Part shown: in pieces, positions 51,748 through 61,312 of the stretch | Position numbering within the stretch: position 1 is the stretch's first letter | Layout of the letters: each line of letters starts with the position of its first letter | Assembly: GCA_012103505.1 (NCBI GenBank) | Contig: WLWP01000002.1 | Coordinates: 433,943 to 497,942, forward strand | DNA length: 64,000 nt | Source of the DNA: Pseudomonadales bacterium | GTDB lineage: Bacteria; Pseudomonadota; Gammaproteobacteria; Pseudomonadales; Azotimanducaceae | Reading direction: 5' to 3' | The notes under the pieces: model-generated | Database searches by the model: none | What the model saw: only the letters and a program-made list of their open reading frames with translations | What the model was told of the DNA's origin: nothing | Translations under genes and position numbers: made by a program

Positions 51748-52811
51748 CCAAACACCCTCATAGCATTCTCCGAAAGAAGCTCCGCATTCGCTGGCACCTG
51801 ATCAACCTCCGCAAGCCCATCTATGTGCGGATAGTCACTGCCCCAGAGTATCCGGTCCTGTCCAACTAACTCCAGACAACTGGCTACGGTCCGCTCCAAT
51901 GGTTCTGCGACGAAGTAACAGTTCGACTTAACGTACTCGCTGGGCTTCTGCTTCCATCCAAGCACTGACTCAAAGACTTCGTACTTCGCATCCAATCTAT
52001 CCATCAGATAGGGAGCATAGCCACAACCTGCTTCTACGCTCACAACTTTGAGGTTTGGGAATCTCGTAAATATTTGATCGGTGAGTAGGCTTGTTAACGC
52101 CGGAATGAGCTGCCCTGTCGCGCCGAGCCCAAATCCAAATACAGGGCCGGGACTCGTGCCATGCCATTCGGCAAAAGGCACTGCAGCGCCTGAGAAGCGT
52201 ACAACCACATGTAAGCAGGCTGGGATATTGGCTTCCTCACAGAGTGCCCAGATCGGGTCAAATGATGTGTCTCCTGGGCGTTTGTTGTTAATCGTTTCAG
52301 GTGGGACAAACAATGCTTTGAAGCCTGCTTTGATGCAGCGGCGAAGTTCATCAGCGGCAGCTTCGACATCGTGCCAGTTAATTACTGCGACCGGCCAGAT
52401 TCGATCTCGCTTGCCTTCACTGAAGTCAATCATCCAGTTGTTGTAGGCTCGGCAGTAGGCGTTCGCTAGTGGTTGATCGTCGGTAGGAAACGGCAGTATG
52501 CAGATCGTCGGAAAGACCAGAGAACTCGTCACGCCCCATTTATCCATCTCCGCGATGCGCGCATCGGCATCATAACTTGCGGGTGGACAGCCATCGATGT
52601 ACTTCATGCCCGGCATGAAGAGCTTAGCTTTGTCTACGTGAGCACCGCCCAGCCCGGCGAGCACACCCTGGAGCACTACCTGTTCACCGATGACCAGGCT
52701 CTCGACACCGTCTTTGGTTTCGATGCGGATCGCGCGATCGACAAACTCTTGTTCAAGATAGTTCTGCCACAAGTCGGCAGGTTCCAACACATGTGAGTCA
52801 CAATCGATCAC
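51744..52811 (-). CDS. Amidohydrolase family protein (Amidohydro_2)
   Basis: 355 residues. IDCDSHVLEPADLW near the start and ILWGSDYPHIDG near the end carry the metal-binding residues; HVVVRFSG and FPNLKVVSVEAGCGYAPYLM lie between. Same superfamily as the 12227 gene but only distantly alike. Starts with GTG 52811; AGGAGG is about 14 bases upstream. It forms an overlapping pair with the response-regulator gene, an unexpected operon partner. Confidence 0.85.
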   Translation of the reverse strand: MIDCDSHVLEPADLWQNYLEQEFVDRAIRIETKDGVESLVIGEQVVLQGVLAGLGGAHVDKAKLFMPGMKYIDGCPPASYDADARIAEMDKWGVTSSLVFPTICILPFPTDDQPLANAYCRAYNNWMIDFSEGKRDRIWPVAVINWHDVEAAADELRRCIKAGFKALFVPPETINNKRPGDTSFDPIWALCEEANIPACLHVVVRFSGAAVPFAEWHGTSPGPVFGFGLGATGQLIPALTSLLTDQIFTRFPNLKVVSVEAGCGYAPYLMDRLDAKYEVFESVLGWKQKPSEYVKSNCYFVAEPLERTVASCLELVGQDRILWGSDYPHIDGLAEVDQVPANAELLSENAMRVFG

Positions 52812-52892
52812 AACCGCGCACGCCCTCCTGGTTCTTTGTTCTTTGAGTAGATAGCGCTAGCATAGCCCGAATCGTGAGCTGTCGAGAAGACT

Positions 52893-53735
52893 ATGATTCG
52901 TAGAGAACGCGGCTATTTGGCCTACAGAGACGACGTCGATAACCAAGCGAGTCGCCAACTACAAAACGAAGGCTACGCGGTGATTCGCGGCGTGTTTTCA
53001 AACGCAGAGTTGAAGACGCTTCGATCTGAGGTCAACAGCGTATACGACCGGTACAGTCCTGATGGTCGCGGCCCATTTCCAACCCAGTGGAGTAACTTTC
53101 GTTACGAGATGCTGAACCGCAGCGCGGCTTGCCAAACGGCGGTCGCGAATCGTGGGATCTTAGATGCGATCGAACCGCTGCTTGGCGAGGATTGTCACGT
53201 CATTGCGAACACCGCTTGGCGTAATCCGCCGGATAAGTCATATCAGCACGGCGGCGCTGGTTGGCACATTGATGCCGGTCCACATGTGCCACTCGGTCCA
53301 GGCATGGAATGGCCGGAGGATATCCCACATCCCGTGTTTGCGATCGGCGCGCATATCTACCTCAAAACTTGTCGGCTAAAAGATGGGCCTACCGGCGTCA
53401 TTCCACGCAGTCACCTATCCGGTCTATCGCCACCTAAGGATCAGACGACCGACGACGACTTATCATGGCGCGGTCATAAAACTGTACCGTTGTTAGCCCG
53501 AGCAGGAGACGTCGCCATGTTTGTTTCGGATGTGTGGCATCGGCGACTGCCTTGTCTGCCTGGTAATCAAGGGCGCTTCTTTTTGCAGGCGCACTATGGG
53601 CGTCGGGACATCGCTCAGAGATTGCGTACAACGGATGACACCCATCAACTGAGTCCCGCCGCAATTGCTAGGTTAGACTCAGATCGCGCGCGAACGGTTG
53701 CCGGAATCCATCCGAGATTTTTCTACGACGGGTAG
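52893..53735 (+). CDS. Phytanoyl-CoA dioxygenase (PhyH) family protein
   Basis: 280 residues. H-x-D in GAGWHIDAGPHVP and the distal His in DVWHRRLPCLPGNQGRFFL give the iron site; the Arg of GRFFLQ binds 2-oxoglutarate. Residues IRGVFSNAELKTLRSEV are the usual PhyH N-terminal helix. GAGAAG precedes the ATG. Divergent from the amidohydrolase/regulator pair. Substrate unknown. Confidence 0.87.
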   Translation: MIRRERGYLAYRDDVDNQASRQLQNEGYAVIRGVFSNAELKTLRSEVNSVYDRYSPDGRGPFPTQWSNFRYEMLNRSAACQTAVANRGILDAIEPLLGEDCHVIANTAWRNPPDKSYQHGGAGWHIDAGPHVPLGPGMEWPEDIPHPVFAIGAHIYLKTCRLKDGPTGVIPRSHLSGLSPPKDQTTDDDLSWRGHKTVPLLARAGDVAMFVSDVWHRRLPCLPGNQGRFFLQAHYGRRDIAQRLRTTDDTHQLSPAAIARLDSDRARTVAGIHPRFFYDG

Positions 53736-54884
53736 CTAGGTGAGTGCAGCCTTAAGGGCATCGATACAGGTCTGCGCCGTGGTGCCACCTGTCACGACAC
53801 CTTCTTGCATTTGGTTCATAACAAATGCAAAGGCGACTTTAGTCTTCGGGTCGTAGAACGCCACACTACCGCCAGCACCGGCATGCCCCATGCATCCTGG
53901 CCAACCAATCGGCGATTCCTCTTCATAAAGCATAAAACCAAGACCAAATCGTGTTTTGGATTTGAGCACTTCGTCAGGACCGTGTACCTGGGTCTGGCCC
54001 GCCTCTACTAGGGTCTCGGCATGTAAAAGTTGTGGTAGCGCGGCAAACAAAGTTGCAATACCGCGACTCGTCCCATGGCCATTGATTGCTGGGATCAGTG
54101 CACTTCGGAACTCTGGGGTATTCATGTAACCTGCGCGCATCGCTGGATTCTGAAATGTCGCACCGGTCACAGTGGATGGATCACCGAAATCAGCCGCCAT
54201 TCGCCGCATTGCTTGTGACCAGTTCTGTGTATCACCCGGCCTGACCTTTGCCGGTAACATGTCCGCACAACGCGCTTGATCCGGGGTTGAAAGCCCAAAG
54301 TGTAGGTCGGCACTCACCTGCTCCGCCATATCTCGCAGCCATTTGTCGATGGTTCGACCGCTCGCTCGGTGAAGTAACTCCCCTAACAAGAAGCCCAAAG
54401 TTCGAGCGTGATAGCCATGCGCAGTTCCTGGTGGCCACCAAGGGGACTCTTCGGCGAGCCGTCGACATACCTCATCCCAACGATAGTAAAACTCACGATC
54501 GACGGGTTCGTGAAACCCTGGCACACCTGCCTGGTGCGAGAGCAAATCGCGAACCGTGACCTCACCCTTTCCAACCTGGCCGAACTCTGGCCAGTACCTT
54601 GTTACTAGAGCATCCAATGCCAAATGACCCGCATCGACCGCGCGCAAAACACACATCGAGGAAATCGCCTTTGATATCGAGAAACAGCAGACCAACGTAT
54701 CAGGCTGCCAAAGCGCTGATCGAGCACGATTCGTGTGGCCACCAACCAGATCAATTAGCACCTCACCTTCTCTCAACACCGTCAGTGCCGCGCCCACCTC
54801 TCGCCCTTGGTTAAAGCCATCGCTAAATACCGCTTCGATCTGCTCAAAACCCGCTTGGACGATTCCCTGCAGCTCTCCTGTCAC
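53736..54884 (-). CDS. Serine hydrolase, beta-lactamase/EstB family
   Basis: 382 residues. The catalytic SxxK is S69-I-S-K72 in CCFSISKAISS. Tyr of HGYHARTLGFLLGE (about Y158) is the second catalytic residue, and GHAGAGGSVAFYDP near the end replaces the KTG box as in EstB esterases. No signal peptide, so probably a cytosolic esterase rather than a lactamase. GTG start at 54884. Convergent with the PhyH gene, with no gap. Confidence 0.88.
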   Translation of the reverse strand: MTGELQGIVQAGFEQIEAVFSDGFNQGREVGAALTVLREGEVLIDLVGGHTNRARSALWQPDTLVCCFSISKAISSMCVLRAVDAGHLALDALVTRYWPEFGQVGKGEVTVRDLLSHQAGVPGFHEPVDREFYYRWDEVCRRLAEESPWWPPGTAHGYHARTLGFLLGELLHRASGRTIDKWLRDMAEQVSADLHFGLSTPDQARCADMLPAKVRPGDTQNWSQAMRRMAADFGDPSTVTGATFQNPAMRAGYMNTPEFRSALIPAINGHGTSRGIATLFAALPQLLHAETLVEAGQTQVHGPDEVLKSKTRFGLGFMLYEEESPIGWPGCMGHAGAGGSVAFYDPKTKVAFAFVMNQMQEGVVTGGTTAQTCIDALKAALT

Positions 54885-54974
54885 CAGCCATCCTTACAAT
54901 CTGATCTCACACCAGCCCCGAATACAGGACCGATCGTGTCATAATGATTTTTTAACCCCGCCTACCTCGAGGAC

Positions 54975-55005
54975 TCGATTTCGAAGTGGCGTCTAACGAA
55001 ATCGA
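54975..55005 (+). promoter_or_regulatory. Hairpin abutting the MATE start codon
   Basis: TCGATTTCG (54975-54983) and its exact reverse complement (54997-55005) enclose a 13-base loop. The right arm ends on the base before the ATG, so folding would cover the ribosome-binding region. A translational switch or an operator are both possible. Confidence 0.5.
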
Positions 55006-56352
55006 ATGCCGCAAAGAGATCTTACGACAGGTTCCGTCCCCCGTGCTTTAGTCGGTTTAACCGCACCTATGGTCATGGGTGTTTCAAGTTCCATATTGGT
55101 CCAAACCCTAGAAATGGGGTTCATCGGTCAACTCAGCACCCAGCACGTTGCGGCGATTACGTTTACCTTCCCTCTAACAATGCTGCTGACCAGTATCGCC
55201 TTGGGTATCAGCATCGGCACGTCTTCTGTCATTAGCCGCAGTGTCGGTGGCGGTGACCGATCTGATGTCGCACGCCTTGGTACACATAGCTTAGTCCTCG
55301 TGGCGGTCGCGATGGCCATCCTATCCGTCATCACATGGTGGCTAATCGATCCGATTTTCGAAGCCATCGGTGTACCGGCGACCACCATGCCGCTCATACA
55401 TAGTTATCTCGATATCTATCTACCGGGGACGGTGCTGTTCACGATGACCATGATCGCCAGCAGCATTATGCGGGCTAACGGCAATGCTGCGATTCCGGGC
55501 ATCGTGATGACCGTTGGCGCTGGCGTGAACTTGATCCTTGATCCCATCTTTATCTTCGGCTGGTTTGGGGTACCTCGCCTCGAACTTGCCGGTGCGGCTG
55601 TGGCGATGACCCTCACTCGAGTCGGCACAACGCTCGTGATGCTCTATTTCGTGTACAAGGGCGACATGATCATCCGTTCGCAGATCTTTCAAGGGATGAT
55701 TGCCTCCGTGCGGCGCATTCTTCATGTCGGGATACCCGCCATGGCAACCCAGCTTATCGGTCCAGTGAATGCCGTCATCATCACCGCACTGCTTGCCCAG
55801 CATGGAGAAAGAGTCGTCGCCGGGTTCGGCGTTGCTGGGCGCATCGAGGCCGTTGCTGCAATCATGTTATTTGCACTATCCGGCTCGATCGGACCGTTTG
55901 TCGGTCAAAACTCAGGCGCGGGGCTTCCAGGCCGAGTCTCGAGTGGTGTACGTACCGCTTACCAGTTTTGTCTGGCCTATGGATTGTTGGTCGCGCTACC
56001 GCTGGTGTTCTTCGGAGAAACTTTAGCTGGCTTGATCGATGACGATCCCAAAGTCATCGAGGTCGCCACGTTTTATCTCAGCATCGTACCGTTCAGCTAT
56101 GGCATCTGGGGCGTGCTGATGATGGCCTCGGCGAGTTTCAACGCACTTGGCAAACCCATCCCGAGTACTGTGTTGTCGTTTACCCGTATGTTTGTGGTGT
56201 ATTTGCCACTAGCCTATCTGCTCAACGATTGGCAGGGTTACCGCGGCATTTTTCTCGCCACTCTCGTGAGCAACGTATTAGTCGGGATTGCAGGATGGTT
56301 TTGGTTTAGATCGCACCTCAAGGAACGGGAGCGAATGCATGCTTATCCGTAG
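55006..56352 (+). CDS. MATE-family multidrug/toxin exporter
   Basis: 448 residues, twelve helices. Typical segments: LTAPMVMGVSSSILVQTLEM, FIGQLSTQHVAAITFTFP, SRSVGGGDRSDVARL and the second-half counterparts GIPAMATQLIGPVNAVIITA and SGSIGPFVGQNSGAG. Na+ or H+ driven drug/toxin efflux; substrate unknown. The leader carries a strong hairpin up to the ATG. Its end overlaps the acyltransferase gene by 14 bases. Confidence 0.92.
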   Translation: MPQRDLTTGSVPRALVGLTAPMVMGVSSSILVQTLEMGFIGQLSTQHVAAITFTFPLTMLLTSIALGISIGTSSVISRSVGGGDRSDVARLGTHSLVLVAVAMAILSVITWWLIDPIFEAIGVPATTMPLIHSYLDIYLPGTVLFTMTMIASSIMRANGNAAIPGIVMTVGAGVNLILDPIFIFGWFGVPRLELAGAAVAMTLTRVGTTLVMLYFVYKGDMIIRSQIFQGMIASVRRILHVGIPAMATQLIGPVNAVIITALLAQHGERVVAGFGVAGRIEAVAAIMLFALSGSIGPFVGQNSGAGLPGRVSSGVRTAYQFCLAYGLLVALPLVFFGETLAGLIDDDPKVIEVATFYLSIVPFSYGIWGVLMMASASFNALGKPIPSTVLSFTRMFVVYLPLAYLLNDWQGYRGIFLATLVSNVLVGIAGWFWFRSHLKERERMHAYP

Positions 56353-57283
56353 GGTCATTGGGATCACTCTGGTCCTGCTTGCTACGATCACACTGATTCC
56401 AATCGCGCCGATTGTCATTCTCGTCTGCTTCCTCATAGCCCGCTCAACCTCGCTCAAATCTCTTGATCGCGCTGTCCTATTTGCGTACGGATTTCTATTC
56501 TTCGAAATTGCCGGTATATCACTACTCATCTGGGCTGGCGTTCGTCACCGTGACCCTGCCATCGTTCAGGCGAAGTCATACGATGTCCAACGCTGGTGGG
56601 CATCGGGGCTCTTTAACATGGCATCTCGTCTGTTCAATCTTAGTTTTAAGGTCACAGGCCACGATGCTATCAACGGCGCTGGTGCGATCCTCATCTCTCG
56701 CCACACCAATATTGCTGACAACATTTTCCCAATTGTCTTTGTGAGCGCACCGCGTAATGAGCCGGTTCGCTATATCCTCAAGAAAGAGCTCATGAACATC
56801 CCCAGCCTGGATATAGGTGGGCACCGATTGCCTAATCTCTTCATCGATCGAAGTGGCGTACAAACCGAAAACGAACTCCGGCGCGTTCGAGAGCTTATGC
56901 GCACCTGCAGTGAAGCTGATTCTCTTCTGATCTACCCCGAAGGCACTCGCTTTAGTCCTAAGAAACAACAAGCCATTGCCCAACGCCCAGGCATGCTCGA
57001 ACAAACCCAACGGTGGCCAAGCTTGTTACCACCTCGCTTAGGGGGCATCGGCGCGATTCTAGAAGAGAATCAAAACAAAGACGCCGTATTCCTTTGCCAT
57101 AACGGCTTTGAAGGCTCCGGCGGCTTTTATGACCTGTTAGACGGGTCATGGATAAACAAGGACATCGAATTGCGCTTTTGGCGGATCCCTTTCGCCGAGA
57201 TAGGCCCTGACTCTCAAACCTTTATATTCACCCAATGGGATCGAATGCAGGCTGAGTTAGAAGAGATGCGCAGCGCCGTATAA
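56339..57283 (+). CDS. PlsC-like 1-acylglycerol-3-phosphate acyltransferase
   Basis: 315 residues, two N-terminal helices (about 5-30 and 40-62). ISRHTNIADNIFP contains the catalytic H-x4-D and LLIYPEGTRFS the substrate-binding EGTR. A long C-terminal part (about 230-315) distinguishes it from housekeeping PlsC. It adds an acyl chain to a lysophospholipid or similar acceptor at the inner membrane. Start ATG 56339, 14 bases inside the MATE gene. Confidence 0.87.
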   Translation: MLIRRVIGITLVLLATITLIPIAPIVILVCFLIARSTSLKSLDRAVLFAYGFLFFEIAGISLLIWAGVRHRDPAIVQAKSYDVQRWWASGLFNMASRLFNLSFKVTGHDAINGAGAILISRHTNIADNIFPIVFVSAPRNEPVRYILKKELMNIPSLDIGGHRLPNLFIDRSGVQTENELRRVRELMRTCSEADSLLIYPEGTRFSPKKQQAIAQRPGMLEQTQRWPSLLPPRLGGIGAILEENQNKDAVFLCHNGFEGSGGFYDLLDGSWINKDIELRFWRIPFAEIGPDSQTFIFTQWDRMQAELEEMRSAV

Positions 57284-57296
57284 ACACGCGGGTTCG

Positions 57297-57686
57297 TCAT
57301 GCCTCGATCATGTTGTTGACCAGACCCCACAGTCTGCCAAGTAGCAAGACAGCCAACACAACATCCCCCATTAAGAAGCCCGGTATTCGACTCTTAACGT
57401 CTTTCATATATCCGTGTCGATAGACCTGTCGCGTGACTAACCAGAACACCCCGACGCCCGCTGCGAAGATATCGTTTAGGTAGTACGCGCAAATTGCGAT
57501 AAGACCGATAAAGATCGGTATGAATTCACCGGTGTTGCGGTGCGCGGCGATCGCACGAACCAATTGTTCATCCCCATGCACCTCCGGCGGCTCGATACCC
57601 GTTTTTTCTCTAATTGCAGCGACCGAAAAAGCGAACAAAAAGTATTGGACCAATGAGGCCAAGATAACCAACGCTGTAAATTCCAT
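57297..57686 (-). CDS. MAPEG family membrane protein
   Basis: 129 residues, four helices. REKTGIEPPEVHGDEQLVRA and IAAHRNTGEFIPIF are the MAPEG loop 1/helix 2 signature, and VTRQVYRHGYMKDVKSR the next loop. MAPEG proteins conjugate or isomerise with glutathione. The start is ATG 57686 behind GGAG. Confidence 0.88.
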   Translation of the reverse strand: MEFTALVILASLVQYFLFAFSVAAIREKTGIEPPEVHGDEQLVRAIAAHRNTGEFIPIFIGLIAICAYYLNDIFAAGVGVFWLVTRQVYRHGYMKDVKSRIPGFLMGDVVLAVLLLGRLWGLVNNMIEA

Positions 57687-57742
57687 GCTCACTCCGATTA
57701 GTGGGGAGGATTTGTCTTAAAAAAAGCAACGTGATAAATCGC

Positions 57743-57771
57743 TTGCACTAATTTTTAATGTAACGCATATT
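57743..57771 (+). promoter_or_regulatory. Probable promoter of the ArsR operon
   Basis: TTGCAC (57743-57748), 17-base spacer, CATATT (57766-57771). It lies in an A+T-rich stretch 40 bases before the ArsR start; an imperfect dyad around TTACGTAA, just downstream, could be the ArsR operator. Confidence 0.4.
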
Positions 57772-57809
57772 TTACGTAAGATACTAGTTAAATAAGACGA
57801 GGACGCAAA

Positions 57810-58166
57810 GTGCGACCCAAACGCCCAGAACCACTTGCGCATGAACCCAGGGTCGACGCTCAACTTCGCGCCGTCGCAGATCCTACGCGGCGGGCAATTT
57901 TGAGTCGGCTCGTAAACACCACCGAGGTGCCTGCAGGCGATTTGGCAGACGGATTTAGAATGACCCGTCCTGCGGTTTCTCGTCATCTACGTGTCCTCCT
58001 CGAAGCCGACCTTGTGGCGGTACGCACCGTTGCACAATCACGCCTCTATTCAGCCAATCCCACCAAAATTCAGGAGCTGCGTGATTGGTTCGATAACTAC
58101 TGGGATGCAGCATTACCCCGTTTAAAAAGTGTCATCGAGAAGACACACAACAAGGATGAATCGTGA
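57810..58166 (+). CDS. ArsR-family transcriptional regulator
   Basis: 118 residues. LRAVADPTRRAILSRLVNTT, then PAGDLADGFRMTRPAVSRHL form the winged helix; no Cys metal site is visible, as in the SdpR-like subgroup that is coupled to SRPBCC genes. GTG start behind GAGG. It overlaps the SRPBCC gene by 4 bases. Confidence 0.9.
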   Translation: MRPKRPEPLAHEPRVDAQLRAVADPTRRAILSRLVNTTEVPAGDLADGFRMTRPAVSRHLRVLLEADLVAVRTVAQSRLYSANPTKIQELRDWFDNYWDAALPRLKSVIEKTHNKDES

Positions 58167-58609
58167 CCCCACTAAAGAAATCTATCTGGGTGGACGCACC
58201 GGTAGAAACGGTTTTCCCCTACTTTGTTGAAGCAGAAAAAATGATCCAGTGGTCAGGTATTGAAGCGCGTTTGGAACCCACCCCTGGTGGGATTTTCGAA
58301 CTCAATATGGGAGAAGCTGGGCTCATTCAAGGAAGATTCGTACGCGTCGACTCACCAGCTTTTCTGAGCTACGAGATCGATGCCCCGGAAGGCATGGACG
58401 GTCCTAAAAGTCTTGTCGAGATTTCTCTACAGGTACAAGCCGGTGGCACGCTCGTCGAGATTTTGCAGACTGGTTTGCCTGATCCGTTTCCGATCATCGC
58501 AGGCCGGGGTTGGGAGCATCATCTCGCTCGACTCTCGGTCGCGGCCAACGGTGGGACCCCCGGCCCCGACAGTTTGTGTACAAAACCAATGCAATCACTG
58601 ATCGATTAA
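58163..58609 (+). CDS. SRPBCC (AHSA1-like) domain protein
   Basis: 148 residues. KKSIWVDAPVETVFPYFVEA, MIQWSGIEARLEPTPGG and FEL--MGEAGLIQGRFVRVD show the START/AHSA1 helix-grip fold. It forms a classical pair with an ArsR repressor, overlapping it by 4 bases. Probably a small-molecule binder. Confidence 0.88.
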   Translation: MTPLKKSIWVDAPVETVFPYFVEAEKMIQWSGIEARLEPTPGGIFELNMGEAGLIQGRFVRVDSPAFLSYEIDAPEGMDGPKSLVEISLQVQAGGTLVEILQTGLPDPFPIIAGRGWEHHLARLSVAANGGTPGPDSLCTKPMQSLID

Positions 58610-58619
58610 GGAGATCACT

Positions 58620-58916
58620 ATGTTTGTCGTATTAACCAAAATTCAATTCGCCCCCGAGCAAAAAGAGACGGTCGTAGAACTCTCCCGCGATTCGGCTGAG
58701 ATTGCTAAGCAACAGCCAGGCTTCATTGGCATTCGCACCCACTTAGCCCATGGAGATAACCACTCAATGACTTATTGGGAGTGGGAAACGGAGCAAGACC
58801 ATCTCAATTGCACGACGAGCGACGATTGGGCTGAGTACACGCCGAAGTGGCAAGCACTGATGGAAAACGGTGCCAAGTTCGAACTCGACACCTACGACCT
58901 TGTGGTCAGTAGTTAG
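58620..58916 (+). CDS. Antibiotic biosynthesis monooxygenase (ABM) domain protein
   Basis: 98 residues with the ABM dimeric ferredoxin-like pattern: FVVLTKIQFAPEQKETVVEL, QQPGFIGIRTHLAHGDNHSM and TYWEWETEQDH. Third gene of the ArsR operon (10-base gap, AAGGAG upstream of the ATG). Oxygenase or heme-degrading activity cannot be assigned. Confidence 0.85.
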   Translation: MFVVLTKIQFAPEQKETVVELSRDSAEIAKQQPGFIGIRTHLAHGDNHSMTYWEWETEQDHLNCTTSDDWAEYTPKWQALMENGAKFELDTYDLVVSS

Positions 58917-58989
58917 GCGCCATAATTCGGACGTCGGATCAACAACCCGGCTGTGGCTACGCCCCCATTGGGTGAAGCGGTTCGAGATG

Positions 58990-59862
58990 CTATCCGGACA
59001 ATCTAACCAGAGCTTGTTGTGCTAACGAGGCCACTAAGAGGCCGTCTTGATCAAAGACCTCTCCAGTCACAAGCGCCCTCCCTGAAGTGATCGCCTGGCA
59101 GTGCCGAACAAGCAGCAACCAATCATCCGCGCGAAAAGAACTGTGAAACCACATCGCATGGTCGAGGCTAGTCAGTCTCAATTTCGGGTTCAAGCCGCCC
59201 AAATTATGAGGCTGCGCAACAATGTGCGATACCGTCTGATCGGAAGCGTACGTTAAAACTTGTTTATGGTGTTCCTGGTTGTCGCCGATAACTGCATCCA
59301 GCTTAATCCATACCAATTGGTCTACCGCATCAGTCGATGACTGCAAGAATTGGTCGATGTTTGCAAAGCGCATGTCTATCGGTTGAGTTGGCAGCGGATC
59401 TGCAGTATCAAGCCCATGCAAATGGTCTGGGTAGTACTTCTTATACCTGCTGACGATTTCCCTCAAGTCGGCACACTCACTGGGCGGCGGGGCAGTAGGT
59501 GCTCCAATGTAGTATTCCAGACCCTCCTCTTGAATCTGGAAAGACAGATTCGCATGGAAACAAGCTTGATCGCTCTGCGTAGCAACGACCTGCCTCATAG
59601 AGAAACTCTTGCCTTCACGAATGTCTTGAACTTTGTAGCTGATCGGTTTGGAAGTATCGGTTGGCGCGGCGAATGTGGCTTGAAATGATACCAGCTTCTT
59701 TTCCGGGGATAGGGTCGCCGTGGCAGCGCAGACGGCTTGGGCCATCAATTGTCCGCCAAAGACTTGTCCCCAACCCTCATTCTTGTTGACCGTTGTAAAC
59801 AAATCGTCTGATGACTGCTTGAGGACAAGGTGGCCAAGAACTTTTTCAGCCGCCTGGTTCAT
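58990..59862 (-). CDS. tesB: Acyl-CoA thioesterase II (TesB)
   Basis: 290 residues, double hotdog. NEGWGQVFGGQLMAQAVCAA and GKSFSMRQVVATQSDQACFH are the N-terminal hotdog; SLDHAMWFHSSFRADDWLLL contains the catalytic Asp, and SGRALVTGEVFDQDGLLVAS the end. Hydrolyses medium and long acyl-CoA. Start chosen at ATG 59862, which matches the family N-terminus; 31 further codons upstream are open. Confidence 0.93.
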   Translation of the reverse strand: MNQAAEKVLGHLVLKQSSDDLFTTVNKNEGWGQVFGGQLMAQAVCAATATLSPEKKLVSFQATFAAPTDTSKPISYKVQDIREGKSFSMRQVVATQSDQACFHANLSFQIQEEGLEYYIGAPTAPPPSECADLREIVSRYKKYYPDHLHGLDTADPLPTQPIDMRFANIDQFLQSSTDAVDQLVWIKLDAVIGDNQEHHKQVLTYASDQTVSHIVAQPHNLGGLNPKLRLTSLDHAMWFHSSFRADDWLLLVRHCQAITSGRALVTGEVFDQDGLLVASLAQQALVRLSG

Positions 59863-60169
59863 GTGGCACCATCTAAAAGACGAGTGAGCATAGGATTGAG
59901 TGCCCGGCGGATGTTTCAATCGATTCAAACTAACTCCGATCGCGAACAACATCAATTCAAGCGCGGTTGGAGGCTTTGACAGGTGTGGCGTTGCTCCAGT
60001 GACTTGCTCACCGACAGGAACGTTACTAATGGTCTCTGCGAAAGGTCCTGCTGCAAATTGGCTGTTCTCGTTCGACCTTCTAAGGGTCAGTTGAAACAGG
60101 AGGAGACACTGACCTTAATCATCGAATAGGCGAGCGAACTTTAGGCAGGACTCATATACTGCTCACCTT

Positions 60170-61141
60170 ATGAGAGTATTCCTATTCCTTGTTGGCCTGA
60201 CAGCTGCCATAAGCTTTGCCGAGAGTAACCGTCCGATCGAGGAAGTCCTGGTTGTTGCGAAGCAGCCAGGGCCAAAGCTCTGGCGCATCACTAACGGCAA
60301 CAACGAATTGTGGATTCTCGGCGTGATGTCACCACTGCCTGAGGACCTTGTGTGGGATTCTTCCAGTGTTGAGGCAGTGCTCGCCGACGCAGAAGAATTC
60401 ATCGCCCAACCCGGGGTCGGCGTCAGCGCCAATCCTCTCAAGCTGTTGTGGGTCGCTCCTACCCTCTTCGGTGTACAAAAAATCCCCGACAAGAAAAAAC
60501 TCGTCGATATTCTTCCGCCTGATTTGTATCAACGCTGGACAGAGCTAAAGGCTATCTACATCGGGCGAGACAAGGGCATTGAACGTCATCGACCTATCAT
60601 CGCCGCTGACAAGCTGTTCAAAGCAGCTCTTGAGGATTCCGGTCTTACCCGCAGCAGCGCCATCCACCGGGCCATCGACAAACTGGTGAAGACTCATAAA
60701 ATCCCTAAAACCAGAACCAGCGTCGTACGCAGGATCAAAAGTCCTAGGGCTGCTGTGAAGAAATTCAAGAAATCTCAAATCAAAGACATCGACTGTTTTC
60801 GCAAGACCATTGAGCGTATCGAAGTCGATCTGCAGGTCATGCAAACACGTGCTACTGCCTGGGCAGAAGGAAACCTGCAAGCACTCAGGGCCCTTCCCTA
60901 TGAAGATCAGAACGCTGCTTGTATCCAGGCAGTTCTGAGCTCTTCTTTCGCTGACGAGTTAGCAGACGAACTGGATCTCGTAGATGTGGAAACGCTGCTC
61001 GAGCAGAATTGGCTCAACGCGGCGGCCAACGCCCTGGAAACTAAAACCGTTTCATTCGCCACCTTGCCTATCGAGGAATTACTTGATCCCGACGGATACG
61101 TCGCGGGTCTTGCCACGCGCGGCTACGGCGTCAATCAGTAG
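60170..61141 (+). CDS. TraB/GumN family protein
   Basis: 323 residues. An N-terminal signal peptide (about 1-17) is followed by the TraB/GumN core: LWRITNGNNELWILGVMSPL and SSSVEAVLADAEEF. The family carries weak similarity to metalloproteases, with the conserved GxHxxP replaced here by GVMSPL, so activity is doubtful. Three Cys are present. Function unknown. Confidence 0.82.
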   Translation: MRVFLFLVGLTAAISFAESNRPIEEVLVVAKQPGPKLWRITNGNNELWILGVMSPLPEDLVWDSSSVEAVLADAEEFIAQPGVGVSANPLKLLWVAPTLFGVQKIPDKKKLVDILPPDLYQRWTELKAIYIGRDKGIERHRPIIAADKLFKAALEDSGLTRSSAIHRAIDKLVKTHKIPKTRTSVVRRIKSPRAAVKKFKKSQIKDIDCFRKTIERIEVDLQVMQTRATAWAEGNLQALRALPYEDQNAACIQAVLSSSFADELADELDLVDVETLLEQNWLNAAANALETKTVSFATLPIEELLDPDGYVAGLATRGYGVNQ

Positions 61142-61312
61142 CCTACTGCATCGAGTAGATACGCCTGCCGATCCAATCTGAACGGTAAGGCACAGGGCAG
61201 ACCGGATTAGCCAATGTGTTGCGTCGACCGGTTGAAACCGCAGTCGATAACGGACGTTTTTAGGTGAATTTCCGAAGCTCGTGTGAAAACGGCGGCTTTC
61301 GGCCAGGAACGG

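Noticed and set aside
55420..55803. Minus-strand His/Asp-rich frame opposite the MATE gene
   Set aside because: Composition (many His and Asp) is the usual antisense of membrane-protein codons; no start signal.
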